Shown piece after piece: positions 54,440-64,000 of a stretch of DNA of 64,000 nt (position 1 is its first letter; every line of letters starts with the position of its first letter). Made by a program: the position numbers and the translations under genes. The stretch covers positions 62,001-126,000 of the forward strand of contig NZ_FXWP01000010.1 in the NCBI RefSeq assembly GCF_900184035.1. The letters run 5' to 3'. The notes beneath the pieces were generated by a model, which saw only the letters and a list, made by a program, of their open reading frames with translations, did no database searches and was not told the origin of the DNA. Origin of the DNA: Kosakonia pseudosacchari. Lineage in GTDB: Bacteria > Pseudomonadota > Gammaproteobacteria > Enterobacterales > Enterobacteriaceae.

Positions 54440-56532
54440 GACAACTTCCTGTTGATCACGCAGTCCTGTGTCGCCGTTAAATCGCCGGTATTGCCATTCA
54501 GCTCAAAACCCGGCACCTGACGCATTTGCGAGAAGTTATTCGCCAGTGACCACGCATCCGCGCCCATGGCATACAGACGCGCCAGCGAGTAATCATTGTT
54601 CACGCTTCTCAGCGCTTGCTGCATCAGCGACGGGTTTGCCCCGGCAAGCATCGGAATTTCGTTGAATTGCAGGCCTTCCATTTCGAGACGGAAGTCCGGC
54701 CCTGCGCCGCCCTGCGCGCTGCGTGAGCTGGCGTACAGCATCACGCCGCTCTGGCTGCCGGTCCGCAGGGTGATCATCGGTTTAATCAGCGCGATTTCAT
54801 CCTGTGTGGCGACGATATACACCGCGTCAACGCTGCCGCTACCGCTAATTTGCGCATCCGTCGGCGGCGCCGGAATATTCAGACCGCCAACCGTCACGCC
54901 TTGCTGCTGTGGCAGGCTGGAGGCAACCGGGCTACCGGTCAGGGCGATGCCAGAGCGACCGTTCAGCCCCATACGCAATTCAGCGGTAGAGCCAAATTTC
55001 TGTGCCAGCACAACGCCACCACCCAGTTTTTTCCACTCATCGGCAAACGCAGTACTCACGCGTTCACCCAACGCGCTACGTGGCACCAGCAGCAGTGGCG
55101 CGTGACGGCCCTGCTCAAAGATATGACGCGCAGCATCGTGAGCTTCATCTTCAGGCGAAAGGGCGAAGTAACAAATGTTGGCGCGGTTTTCGACATGCTC
55201 CGGCTGGTTGAGCGCCAGCACGTTCAATGATGTGTTGCTGCGCATCAGCTCTTCAACGTTGTTTTTCAGCAGCGGGCCAACCACGATGCTGGCACCGTCC
55301 TGTTGAACCTGGTTGAGGATCTGATCCATCGGCTGCGCGCTGGTATCGTAAACTTTCAGCTCAGCGCCAGGGTTCGCCGGCGTGCCTGTCGCAGCAGGTG
55401 CGGCGACCGGTTGGGTCGCATTGGCGTCGGTCGGCTGAGCGGGCGTAGTGGCCGCCGGATCCGGCTGAGCGGCGGCGGAATCCGTTGTTGCTGCGTCACT
55501 TTGCGCTGCGCTATCCGGCGCTTGCGCTTGCTGAGCATCCGGTGCCGCCACATTTTGCTGCGCCGGGGCGTTCGTCAGATCATTCACGTTAGCGTCTGCC
55601 GGGCTGACAACGGCTGCGGTGGCGGCCTGGGCAACTTGCTGTGGAACTGCCGGGCCGGAAACCGGAGCAATGCCGTTTTTCGCCGCTTCAAAACCTTGCT
55701 GGATAGCGCGGCTAAAGACCGACGCCTGGCCGTTTAACGGCAACAGCAGGGCAATTTTATTCGTCGATGCCGGTTTAAAGTTTTGCAGGTTCGAAAGCTG
55801 GGTTGGCAGCATTTTCGCCGCCGGGTTTTGCGGGTAGCGCGTTTGCCAGTCGGTAATGCCCGCTTTCAGCATATTGGGGTCGTTGCGGTTGTCGAACCAC
55901 ATGCGTTGCAGATCGAGCCAGCCTTGCAGCGTCACTTCATCGGCGTTGATCACCAGCGCTCTGGCCTGATCTTGCGTCATAGAGGCCAGCGCTTGCCAGG
56001 TGGCGTCGATGTTTTTCTGCTTCTCTTCCGGTTTACTCAACAGCGGTTGCTGAGCAATGTACGCACGCAGCAGCGTCAGTGACGGTTTGCCCTGCGAGGC
56101 GGAAATGCCAATTTGCCAGTAACGCGCTTGCTGGTTTTGCTCAAGATCGGCGGGATCGAGTTCGTTGAGTTGCGCTTTCGCACCGGCAAAATCCTTCTGC
56201 GCCAGTTTCATTTCGGCAGCGAGCAACGTGCGTTCTTTGCGCTGGTTATCGCTCAGATCCTGCGGCAACTGGGCAAACAGTTCGCCGGCCTGCTGGGTTT
56301 TCCCCTCTTTTAGCAGTGCACGAATGGCGAGTAATTGCCAGTTGGTCTTGCTATCATCTGTGCTTTGCTGCATCTGGTGTAGGTAATAGCCAGAATCGGC
56401 CTGGGCTTCGCCCTGCATATGCGAGGCGCTTTGGTCTGTCGATTGCGTGCCACAGCCTGCAAACAGCAGGGCGGCGAGCACCACAGGCAGGCAGCGCGTG
56501 GCTTTCGAACGTAGAAATCTTGACGGTAGCAT
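54397..56532 (-). CDS. lpoA: Outer-membrane lipoprotein activator of PBP1A, LpoA
   Basis: LpoA spans the periplasm and activates the transpeptidase of PBP1A. 711 residues from the ATG at 56532 (E. coli 678). Lipobox LLFAGC, an N-terminal TPR-like helical domain (about 45-255), a low-complexity Ala/Pro/Gln/Asp linker (about 300-390), then a type-1 periplasmic-binding-protein-like C-domain ([30 protein letters not shown]...). The size difference lies in the linker. It overlaps yraN by 43 nt; divergent from rsmI. Confidence 0.96.
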   Translation of the reverse strand: MLPSRFLRSKATRCLPVVLAALLFAGCGTQSTDQSASHMQGEAQADSGYYLHQMQQSTDDSKTNWQLLAIRALLKEGKTQQAGELFAQLPQDLSDNQRKERTLLAAEMKLAQKDFAGAKAQLNELDPADLEQNQQARYWQIGISASQGKPSLTLLRAYIAQQPLLSKPEEKQKNIDATWQALASMTQDQARALVINADEVTLQGWLDLQRMWFDNRNDPNMLKAGITDWQTRYPQNPAAKMLPTQLSNLQNFKPASTNKIALLLPLNGQASVFSRAIQQGFEAAKNGIAPVSGPAVPQQVAQAATAAVVSPADANVNDLTNAPAQQNVAAPDAQQAQAPDSAAQSDAATTDSAAAQPDPAATTPAQPTDANATQPVAAPAATGTPANPGAELKVYDTSAQPMDQILNQVQQDGASIVVGPLLKNNVEELMRSNTSLNVLALNQPEHVENRANICYFALSPEDEAHDAARHIFEQGRHAPLLLVPRSALGERVSTAFADEWKKLGGGVVLAQKFGSTAELRMGLNGRSGIALTGSPVASSLPQQQGVTVGGLNIPAPPTDAQISGSGSVDAVYIVATQDEIALIKPMITLRTGSQSGVMLYASSRSAQGGAGPDFRLEMEGLQFNEIPMLAGANPSLMQQALRSVNNDYSLARLYAMGADAWSLANNFSQMRQVPGFELNGNTGDLTATQDCVINRKLSWLKYQQGQIVPAN

Positions 56533-56594
56533 ACTGTATCCAGTGATAATTTTTACGCAATGCTCAATATTAAATCGGCAATACGGATGAAACA

Positions 56595-57455
56595 ATGAAA
56601 CAACACGAATCGGCGGAGAATTCTCAAGGTCAGCTCTTTATTGTACCTACTCCTATCGGGAATTTGGCTGATATTACGCAGCGCGCGCTTAACGTGTTAC
56701 AAACCGTTGATTTAATTGCCGCTGAAGACACTCGTCATACCGGTTTACTGCTCCAGCATTTCGCCATTAACGCCCGTTTGTTTGCGCTTCACGACCATAA
56801 CGAGCAGCAGAAAGCCGAAACGCTGGTGGCGAAGCTAAAAGAGGGGCAGAACATTGCGCTGGTCTCCGACGCCGGAACGCCGCTGATCAACGATCCGGGC
56901 TACCATCTGGTGCGCACCTGCCGCGAGGCCGGTATCCGCGTGGTGCCGTTGCCGGGTCCGTGCGCGGCCATCGCTGCGTTAAGCGCCGCCGGGTTGCCGT
57001 CGGATCGTTTCTGTTACGAAGGTTTTCTGCCCGCTAAATCAAAAGGGCGTCGCGATACGCTCAAAGCGCTGGAAACCGAAAGCCGTACGCTGATTTTCTA
57101 TGAATCCACTCACCGCCTGCTGGAAAGCCTGGAAGATATGGTCGCCGTATGGGGCGAATCCCGTTACGTGGTGCTGGCGCGTGAACTGACCAAAACCTGG
57201 GAAACCATTCAGGGCGCGCCAGTTGGCGAGCTACTGGCATGGGTGAAAGAGGATGAGAACCGCCGCAAAGGCGAAATGGTGCTGATCGTCGAAGGGCATA
57301 AAGCGCAGGAAGAGGAGCTGCCCGCCGACGCGTTGCGTACGCTGGCGTTACTGCAAACCGAGCTGCCGCTAAAAAAAGCGGCGGCGCTGGCGGCGGAAAT
57401 CCACGGCGTGAAGAAAAATGCGCTGTATAAGTACGCGCTTGATCAGCAGGACTAA
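56595..57455 (+). CDS. rsmI: 16S rRNA 2'-O-ribose C1402 methyltransferase RsmI
   Basis: SAM-dependent tetrapyrrole-methylase-fold enzyme that, with RsmH, modifies C1402 in the decoding centre. 286 residues. [19 protein letters not shown] is the family start, then [29 protein letters not shown] and [22 protein letters not shown]. Divergent from lpoA with 62 nt between the coding starts. Confidence 0.97.
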   Translation: MKQHESAENSQGQLFIVPTPIGNLADITQRALNVLQTVDLIAAEDTRHTGLLLQHFAINARLFALHDHNEQQKAETLVAKLKEGQNIALVSDAGTPLINDPGYHLVRTCREAGIRVVPLPGPCAAIAALSAAGLPSDRFCYEGFLPAKSKGRRDTLKALETESRTLIFYESTHRLLESLEDMVAVWGESRYVVLARELTKTWETIQGAPVGELLAWVKEDENRRKGEMVLIVEGHKAQEEELPADALRTLALLQTELPLKKAAALAAEIHGVKKNALYKYALDQQD

Positions 57456-57468
57456 GCTGCATTACGAG

Positions 57469-57493
57469 CGGGGCGCAGTAGTTATGCGCCCCG
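57469..57493. terminator. Hairpin between rsmI and agaD
   Basis: CGGGGCGCA / TGCGCCCCG stem with a 7-nt loop in the 44-nt gap between convergent genes. There is no T run, so the terminator call is tentative. Confidence 0.6.
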
Positions 57494-57499
57494 GCTCCG

Positions 57500-58291
57500 T
57501 CAGAGAATACCCAGTGCGGATGCAAGAATTGACAGCACAAATGTCACCGCAATCAGCACTACCGGGTGAGTCTTTTTCGCACGCAGCAGGTAATACATCA
57601 GCAGCGTATAACCCATTGGCAAAATGTTTGGGAACACCTTGTCAAAAAAGTCTTTTTGTAGCGCGACGCTGTGTGTTTCATCAATGGGAAAGGTGGTGAT
57701 CACATTGATATGCACATATGAGGCAATCAGACCGCCGATAACGGTAATCCCCAGAATTGTCGCCGACCGTGCGATCATTTGTGAGTTTTCACGCACTTTA
57801 TCAATCGCTTTAACACCCACTGAGTAACCAACGTGGGTCCAGCCGACGCGCAAAAAGAAAATAGCCAGGTAGACTGCGAAGAAAAGTATCGGGCCAAGCA
57901 GGTTGCCCTGGCTGGCAAAAGAGGAACAGATACCCGCCATAATCGGTAACAGCGTAAACCAGAAGACGGCATCACCAATCCCTGCAATGGGGCCAAAAAG
58001 CGCCACTTTTAGCCCCTTAATGGTGCTGCGGTTTTCCCCTTTCTCTTCCATGGAGATAAGCAATCCCATCAAAAAACCAACCAGGTTGGGGTGGGTGTTA
58101 ATAAATTCCAGATGGTCTTTCATTGCCGCGCTTAAGCCGTCTTTATCATCCTTATAAATCTTTTTCAGCAGCGGCAGCATCGCCCAGGTAAAACCGCCAG
58201 CCTGCATCCTTTCATAGTTAAAACTGGCTTGCAGCACGGACGAACGGAAACCTAAACGGGTAATATCTTTCTTACTGATTTCAGATGCCAT
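57500..58291 (-). CDS. agaD: PTS enzyme IID, galactosamine-type (AgaD)
   Basis: Membrane subunit of a mannose-family PTS permease. 263 residues from the ATG at 58291 (MASEISKKDITRLGFRSSVLQASFNYERMQ); the frame opens 99 nt further upstream inside agaC. EIID-Man family signature: FGPIAGIGDAVFWFTLLPI. It is colinear with E. coli AgaD (the galactosamine permease). Last gene of the cluster; the agaI gene found next in E. coli is absent, with rsmI directly beyond. Confidence 0.93.
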   Translation of the reverse strand: MASEISKKDITRLGFRSSVLQASFNYERMQAGGFTWAMLPLLKKIYKDDKDGLSAAMKDHLEFINTHPNLVGFLMGLLISMEEKGENRSTIKGLKVALFGPIAGIGDAVFWFTLLPIMAGICSSFASQGNLLGPILFFAVYLAIFFLRVGWTHVGYSVGVKAIDKVRENSQMIARSATILGITVIGGLIASYVHINVITTFPIDETHSVALQKDFFDKVFPNILPMGYTLLMYYLLRAKKTHPVVLIAVTFVLSILASALGIL

Positions 58292-59084
58292 TGCTGTAAT
58301 CCTCTTTATCGCTGGGGTTGCTTTCGACCTGCGGTTGAGACTGGTTTTTCGCCCGCGCATTGAAGAATTCATAGACTGCGAAACCGGCACCTAAAACGGC
58401 AACCGGCAGCAGGTTGCTGACCTGGATATAACAGACGAACAGAAAACCGGCGATCAGGTAAGGAATGTATTGCGCTTTGAACATGACACGTAAGAGTAAG
58501 CCGAAGCCGACTGCTGGCAAAATACCGCCCGCCACTTCAAAGCCGTGTGTCAGCCAGCCAGGCATTGCTTTCACCAGCGCCTGCATCGCGCCCTGTGCCA
58601 TGTAAGTACACAGAAACGCGATAATGGCGTATGAACAGGCGACAATCAGCGTAGTGAGCCAGTTAAGGCGCGCAAAGGCCCGGGTATCACCTGTACTGGC
58701 GTAGTTATCCGCTTTCGACATAAATAACGAGAAGGCAGAGTAGAAGAACAGGATGATGTACTGCATTAACAGGCTAAACGGCAGCCCAAGGCCGATTGCC
58801 GTTTTGGCGTCGACCCCCGTAGACCAGGCGATGACCGTCGTCATTACGCCCGCCATAATCGGGTTTGGCGGTTGTACACCGCCTGCCGGGGTTAAGCCTG
58901 CAAAAGCGAGTTCGGTTAAGCCGCCGGTGATTAACCCGATATGAATGTCCCCGAGTATTGCGCCAGTCAGGGTACAAACAATGATGGGTCTGAACAGGAA
59001 TAATGCTTCCAGCCAGAAATCAATACCGAGGATAAAAACCAGAGCGGCCAGGGATAACCCCTGTATTAGCGTTATTTCATGCAT
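58281..59084 (-). CDS. agaC: PTS enzyme IIC, galactosamine-type (AgaC)
   Basis: Channel subunit of the mannose-family permease, 267 residues, about seven hydrophobic segments. Family motif GGLTELAFAGLTPAGGVQPPNPIMAG (about 54-79). The C-terminal tail ends EDYSNGI and overlaps agaD by 11 nt. It starts 52 nt after agaB. Confidence 0.93.
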   Translation of the reverse strand: MHEITLIQGLSLAALVFILGIDFWLEALFLFRPIIVCTLTGAILGDIHIGLITGGLTELAFAGLTPAGGVQPPNPIMAGVMTTVIAWSTGVDAKTAIGLGLPFSLLMQYIILFFYSAFSLFMSKADNYASTGDTRAFARLNWLTTLIVACSYAIIAFLCTYMAQGAMQALVKAMPGWLTHGFEVAGGILPAVGFGLLLRVMFKAQYIPYLIAGFLFVCYIQVSNLLPVAVLGAGFAVYEFFNARAKNQSQPQVESNPSDKEDYSNGI

Positions 59085-59136
59085 TTTTCGGCCTCATCAG
59101 AGAGCGTTGCTTACCATCGTTTGCCGACAAAAAAGC

Positions 59137-59613
59137 TCAGTCGGGAATATCGGTTTTTGTATCGCCGGGAACATCCTGAATGAAAATATGTGCCCCGTGA
59201 TGTTTGATAAAACGCAGATCGTCCAGGTCCTGTTCATTGACATAGACTTTGCTGCTTATCTGTTTTTTCCCTGCAGAAAAATGCATGTTGCCGACGTTAA
59301 CTTCGCCAAGCTTCACGCCACCTTCAATCAGTTTTCGTACCGTTTCCGGTGTGCGGCAGATGAGAAAAATCTTTTGATGAGGCGCAGCTTTATCGAGGAT
59401 ATTTATCGTTTTTTCCAGCGAAAAGAAGCGGATACCAAAGCCGTAGGTTTCTGCTGTTATCCCCATCAGCTTTTGTTGCAATGTATCTTTTGCGACGTCA
59501 TCGTCAACGACGACAAGCAAATTGGCACCGATAGCCGACGTCCAGGTAACGCCCACCTGTCCATGGACGAGACGGTTATCGATACGGGTTAGTAAAATAT
59601 TCGGTGAGCTCAT
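59137..59613 (-). CDS. agaB: PTS enzyme IIB, galactosamine-type (AgaB)
   Basis: Cytoplasmic phosphoryl-transfer subunit, 158 residues, mannose family. The phosphorylated His lies in RIDNRLVHGQVGVTW (His17), and NVGNMHFSAGKKQIS and FIQDVPGDT are conserved. It receives phosphate from the EIIA (AgaF) encoded upstream. The gap to agaY is 113 nt. Confidence 0.94.
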   Translation of the reverse strand: MSSPNILLTRIDNRLVHGQVGVTWTSAIGANLLVVVDDDVAKDTLQQKLMGITAETYGFGIRFFSLEKTINILDKAAPHQKIFLICRTPETVRKLIEGGVKLGEVNVGNMHFSAGKKQISSKVYVNEQDLDDLRFIKHHGAHIFIQDVPGDTKTDIPD

Positions 59614-59726
59614 CTTATTGTCCTGTCATTAATTAATACGGATATGTTCCTTTGTAATATTTATTCCAGTAATGCTTTCAACATGGTAATGACGTAAAGG
59701 CAGTGTCAGTGCCCCAAAATAGTTTC

Positions 59727-61741
<2,015 letters not shown>

Positions 61742-61787
61742 AGCGTATTCCTTAGTCATGCACGATCACGAAAGTGAGCAGGAAAGA

Positions 61788-61811
61788 AACCTTTCATTTC
61801 GTTTCATTAAA
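61788..61811 (+). promoter_or_regulatory. AgaR operator, site 1 (agaS promoter region)
   Basis: AACCTTTCATTTCGTTTCATTA matches nearly all positions of the AgaR consensus WRMMTTTCRTTTYRTTTYNYTTKK. It lies 47 nt upstream of the agaS ATG, as expected for a repressor site in the aga regulon. Confidence 0.7.
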
Positions 61812-61824
61812 ATAATTTTCTCGT

Positions 61825-61848
61825 TAAATGAAACCTAACGAAAGTTAA
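61825..61848 (-). promoter_or_regulatory. AgaR operator, site 2 (reverse orientation)
   Basis: Read on the minus strand, AACTTTCGTTAGGTTTCATT keeps most AgaR consensus positions (TTTCR...RTTTYNYTT). It faces site 1 across 13 nt. Confidence 0.55.
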
Positions 61849-61945
61849 TTGAAAGATCAATGCGAAAATATCAATAAATCGAAAACTGTGATCGTTAAAG
61901 CAAAGGAAGTGAAATTTAAATAAACAAAAGAAAGGGTGCTGAAAA

Positions 61946-61975
61946 GCGAAAGCGAAAGCGAAAGCGAAAGCGAAA
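61946..61975 (+). repeat. Hexamer array (GCGAAA)x5 in the agaF-agaS gap
   Basis: Five perfect GCGAAA copies with imperfect flanks (GAAAAGC before, GAAAAG after). On the minus strand this is a TTTCGC array, similar in kind to the TTTCR blocks of the AgaR consensus but with period 6 instead of 5. It lies about 205 nt upstream of agaS. The rest of the 335-nt gap holds the two AgaR-like sites and no gene. Confidence 0.9.
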
Positions 61976-62076
61976 GAAAAGACATGGCGTGATAACAGCG
62001 CCACGCCCATAAAACAGACAGGAAAAAGGACGACAAGAGGGGAGCCGGGTTAGTGCATTACTCGCGCGCTCATCTG

Positions 62077-62511
62077 TCAAATTCCTTCTTCGATCTGTTT
62101 TTCATCGCGGCAACGCCCCAGTTCATCGGCCAGGCTTGTCAGGCCACGATGGCCGCACTCAAGCGCTTGTGAGCGAAACGCTTCACAACTTAATGCATCC
62201 CGTTCAAGTGCCATTTCCAGCAGCAGTTGCAGGTTGGTGCCGGTAATGACTTCACGGTTCGGTTGCTGCATGGCTAAAGTGGACGCGACACGAAATGGCG
62301 TGCCGCCCAGTAGATCGGTGAGAAATACCAATCCCTCGTTGCCACTCAGCGTATTGACCGCCTCTTCCAGTTGTTCTGTCAGCAAGGCAGTTGTTGAAGT
62401 TTCTGGAAAATCGATAGCGATAAATTGCGATTGCTCACCCAGAATTTGGGTCATTGCTCTTGCCATTCCACTGGCGAAACCACCGTGTCCACAAAGAATA
62501 ATTCCCAGCAT
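62077..62511 (-). CDS. agaF: PTS enzyme IIA, mannose family (AgaF)
   Basis: Cytoplasmic EIIA of the Aga PTS, 144 residues. The active-site His is in LGIILCGHGGFASGM (His9), followed by GLVFLTDLLGGTPFRVAS and EVITGTNLQLLLEMAL, all conserved in EIIA-Man. In E. coli strains with a full cluster it serves both the GalNAc (VWE) and galactosamine (BCD) permeases; here only BCD is left. It is followed by agaS rather than agaA. Confidence 0.93.
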   Translation of the reverse strand: MLGIILCGHGGFASGMARAMTQILGEQSQFIAIDFPETSTTALLTEQLEEAVNTLSGNEGLVFLTDLLGGTPFRVASTLAMQQPNREVITGTNLQLLLEMALERDALSCEAFRSQALECGHRGLTSLADELGRCRDEKQIEEGI

Positions 62512-62525
62512 CGTGACTCCTTAAT

Positions 62526-62591
62526 TCAGAGAAGGTGTGCAAATTTACCGACAATACCCAGCGCGGCAGACTGCAACAAGCTGATTTCCAT
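62526..62591 (-). pseudogene. agaW-agaE deletion remnant (21 codons)
   Basis: ATG at 62591 reads M E I S L L Q S A A L G I, which looks like the AgaW (EIIC) start and aligns with the AgaC start in this window (M-HEITLIQG). It then joins V G K F A H L L and a stop, fitting the end of an EIID. I read it as the scar of one deletion removing most of agaW and agaE. Identification rests on 13 residues plus position, so it is moderately certain. Confidence 0.6.
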
Positions 62592-62600
62592 AAGCATGCC

Positions 62601-62747
62601 TCAAAGTAGGGTGAAGATATCCAGCGCGGGCTCTGTCGGCACACCTTGTACAAGTACCGGGTTCGCCCCGGCAAACCCAGCCCACTTCATGCCTGCCGGG
62701 CCGTGGAATAAGCACTCATCCATACGGCTTAACATAATGTTTGGCAT
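62601..62747 (-). pseudogene. agaV: agaV remnant: PTS EIIB with a large in-frame internal deletion
   Basis: A 48-codon frame. Residues 1-33 look like an EIIB start: PNIMLSRMDECLFHG aligns with PNILLTRIDNRLVHG of AgaB in this window, and FAGANPVLV with IGANLLVVV. Residues 34-48 (QGVPTEPALDIFTLL) align with the EIIB C-terminus (QDVPGDTK...). About 110 central residues are gone. The motif after the active His is HGP instead of HGQ. It lies between agaZ and agaF, where agaV stands in complete clusters. Confidence 0.8.
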
Positions 62748-62759
62748 AGTGTTTTCCTG

Positions 62760-64000
62760 TTAATAGTTATCAAACGAAACGCCCTGACAGGCGGCGTGGT
62801 ACTGACGCAGCACGTCCTGAATGTGGTCAATAATCAGCGCGTTGGGCGTTGCGCTCAGCCTGTGTTCACGCACTCTCGCGTACTGGAGCGGCAAGTACTG
62901 GCTGATGAGCGGAAGCGGAATGATCTGCTCGGCCAGATTACGTACCAGTCGTGCGTAAGATTCATCAATTTGGCTATCCGGCCAGTAGTAACGCACGCGG
63001 TCTGAATAGCTATAATCCCGCGCCAGGCGGCGGGCATGGCTGTCACCGTGATAATGGCTTTGCCAGTACTCAGGACGGTCAAGCATGACATTTTCCAGCA
63101 CATGACGAAGATCGGAACAGGCGCGGGCGGGAAGCAGTTCCTCTTCGATCGCCGCCAGGGCGAACAGCGCCTCGCGCAAGGCGAAGGTGAGCGCCGGGCC
63201 AACTTTCAAAACAGCAAAGTGATCGTGAACCAACTGACGCAGTGCCTGAGGCGTCTGGTAATCCGTAGAGTGGGCTTCAAACACCAGTGTCGGCTGATCT
63301 TCAACCATTTTGCTCAGGGCGCTGGCTTTGTGTGGCTGGTAATCCACGACCTGGCTGTTATCAAATTCAACGCCAGGCTGGACCACCAGCGCGATGATGC
63401 GTGGCCAGATGTTGCTTAGCCCCTGGCGTTCAAATGCGATGCGATGTGCCTGTAACGTGGCGCGCGCGGCATCGGGTGAGGTAACGGCAAGTTCGGCCAG
63501 CGTCTCGTGGGCACCACCAGGAACGGGAACTTCAGTGCCGATGACGTAGACCAAATCGCTTTCACCCGATTGCGCGATGCAGGCCGCTTCCGCCACTTGT
63601 GCCAGCCTTGCGGCGCGTGTCGCTACAATCTCATCGGTAAGCGGCGTGGGATCGTCGGCGCACGACATGCTGCAATCGAGATGGATTTTTTTGAAACCCG
63701 CCGTGACGTAATGCTTAATCAGCTCTTCAGCATGCAACATGGCTTCGGATGCGGGTAACGTTTGCCAGCGATTCGGGCCAAGATGATCGCCCCCCAAAAT
63801 CAACTGCGCGCGTGGGAAGTTCAGCTTATCGGCAAGCTGGCAAACGAAAGCGTGAAACTGCGCCGGTGTCATGCCGGTGTAGCCGCCAAATTGATCGACC
63901 TGATTTGATGTCGCTTCAATGAGTAAGGGATGGTGATGAGCGGCGGCAAAGCGGATTGCGGCTTCTAACACCAGGGGATGGGCAGAACAAACGGCGTAGA
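62760..64000 (-). CDS. agaZ: Tagatose-1,6-bisphosphate aldolase subunit AgaZ/KbaZ (partial, 5' end outside window)
   Basis: Non-catalytic or chaperone-like partner that stabilises and activates AgaY. About 413 residues are inside the window; the frame runs off the right edge with ...[19 protein letters not shown], so about 20 N-terminal residues are missing. GatZ/KbaZ family features: [42 protein letters not shown] and [13 protein letters not shown]. It heads the leftward cluster; agaR should lie beyond the window. Confidence 0.95.
   Translation of the reverse strand, partial: YAVCSAHPLVLEAAIRFAAAHHHPLLIEATSNQVDQFGGYTGMTPAQFHAFVCQLADKLNFPRAQLILGGDHLGPNRWQTLPASEAMLHAEELIKHYVTAGFKKIHLDCSMSCADDPTPLTDEIVATRAARLAQVAEAACIAQSGESDLVYVIGTEVPVPGGAHETLAELAVTSPDAARATLQAHRIAFERQGLSNIWPRIIALVVQPGVEFDNSQVVDYQPHKASALSKMVEDQPTLVFEAHSTDYQTPQALRQLVHDHFAVLKVGPALTFALREALFALAAIEEELLPARACSDLRHVLENVMLDRPEYWQSHYHGDSHARRLARDYSYSDRVRYYWPDSQIDESYARLVRNLAEQIIPLPLISQYLPLQYARVREHRLSATPNALIIDHIQDVLRQYHAACQGVSFDNY

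Noticed and set aside
61807-62010. Phe/Ala-repeat ORF on the minus strand in the agaF-agaS gap
   Set aside because: The FAFAFAFA stretch is only the translation of the GCGAAA array; no RBS and it covers the regulatory region.
61742-62076. Remnant of agaA between agaF and agaS
   Set aside because: No stretch on the minus strand resembled an amidohydrolase start or end; only operator-like and repeat sequence is present.

Overview
The window is a chromosomal stretch of a member of the Enterobacteriaceae. Gene order and near full-length protein similarity follow the Escherichia coli lptA-to-agaZ region (about 69-72 min on that map). Start codons, RBS spacing and many terminators are conserved. 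The species cannot be named from the sequence; an Enterobacter/Kosakonia-type relative of E. coli fits best. Nearly everything is core genome. Three places are not: the leuU-argG interval, the decayed aga cluster, and some repeat-rich intergenic DNA.

Layout. 1-3473 (minus): the end of the LPS export and Kdo genes, lptA(partial)-lptC-kdsC-kdsD-yrbG. 3703-8499 (plus): mlaFEDCB (phospholipid retrograde transport), ibaG, murA. 8594-10052 (minus): sfsB, ispB. 10315-13155 (plus): rplU-rpmA-yhbE-obgE. 13233-21452: dacB(-), greA, yhbY(-), rlmE-ftsH, folP-glmM, secG. tRNA-Leu(GAG) leuU lies at 21465-21551.

21552-29840 is accessory DNA. Directly after the leuU terminator come two abutting short-tandem-repeat arrays (9 copies of an 8-mer, then 13 copies of 7-mers). 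They are followed by an AT-rich, six-gene chaperone-usher fimbrial operon of the CS1/CFA-I (alpha) class: chaperone, major pilin, usher and three tandem CblD/CooD-like tip proteins. E. coli K-12 carries a different gene (yhbX) between leuU and argG.

29844-43918 returns to core: argG(-) with ARG boxes, metY (initiator tRNA), rimP-nusA-infB-rbfA-truB, rpsO, pnp, nlpI, the tiny leader gene yrbN, and deaD. 44059-57455 holds mtr, yhbW, the ubiV/ubiU and ubiT anaerobic ubiquinone genes, yhbS, yhbQ, yhbP, yhbO, yraR, yraQ, and the dolP-diaA-yraN-lpoA cell-envelope block divergent from rsmI.

57500-64000 (minus) is a reduced galactosamine/N-acetylgalactosamine (aga) cluster, agaZ(partial)-[agaV remnant]-[agaW/E remnant]-agaF-agaS-agaY-agaB-agaC-agaD. 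The second PTS permease (agaVWE) is reduced to two mini-ORFs, and agaA and agaI are missing. What remains should take up galactosamine by PTS, deaminate/isomerise it (AgaS) and split tagatose-1,6-bisphosphate (AgaYZ). Several AgaR-like operators and a GCGAAA hexamer array lie in front of agaS.

I found no phage, integrase, transposase or CRISPR. The best candidates for less-described biology are the repeat arrays beside the fimbrial operon, the tripled tip-adhesin genes with a homogenised C-terminal half, and the in-frame deletion scars in the aga operon.
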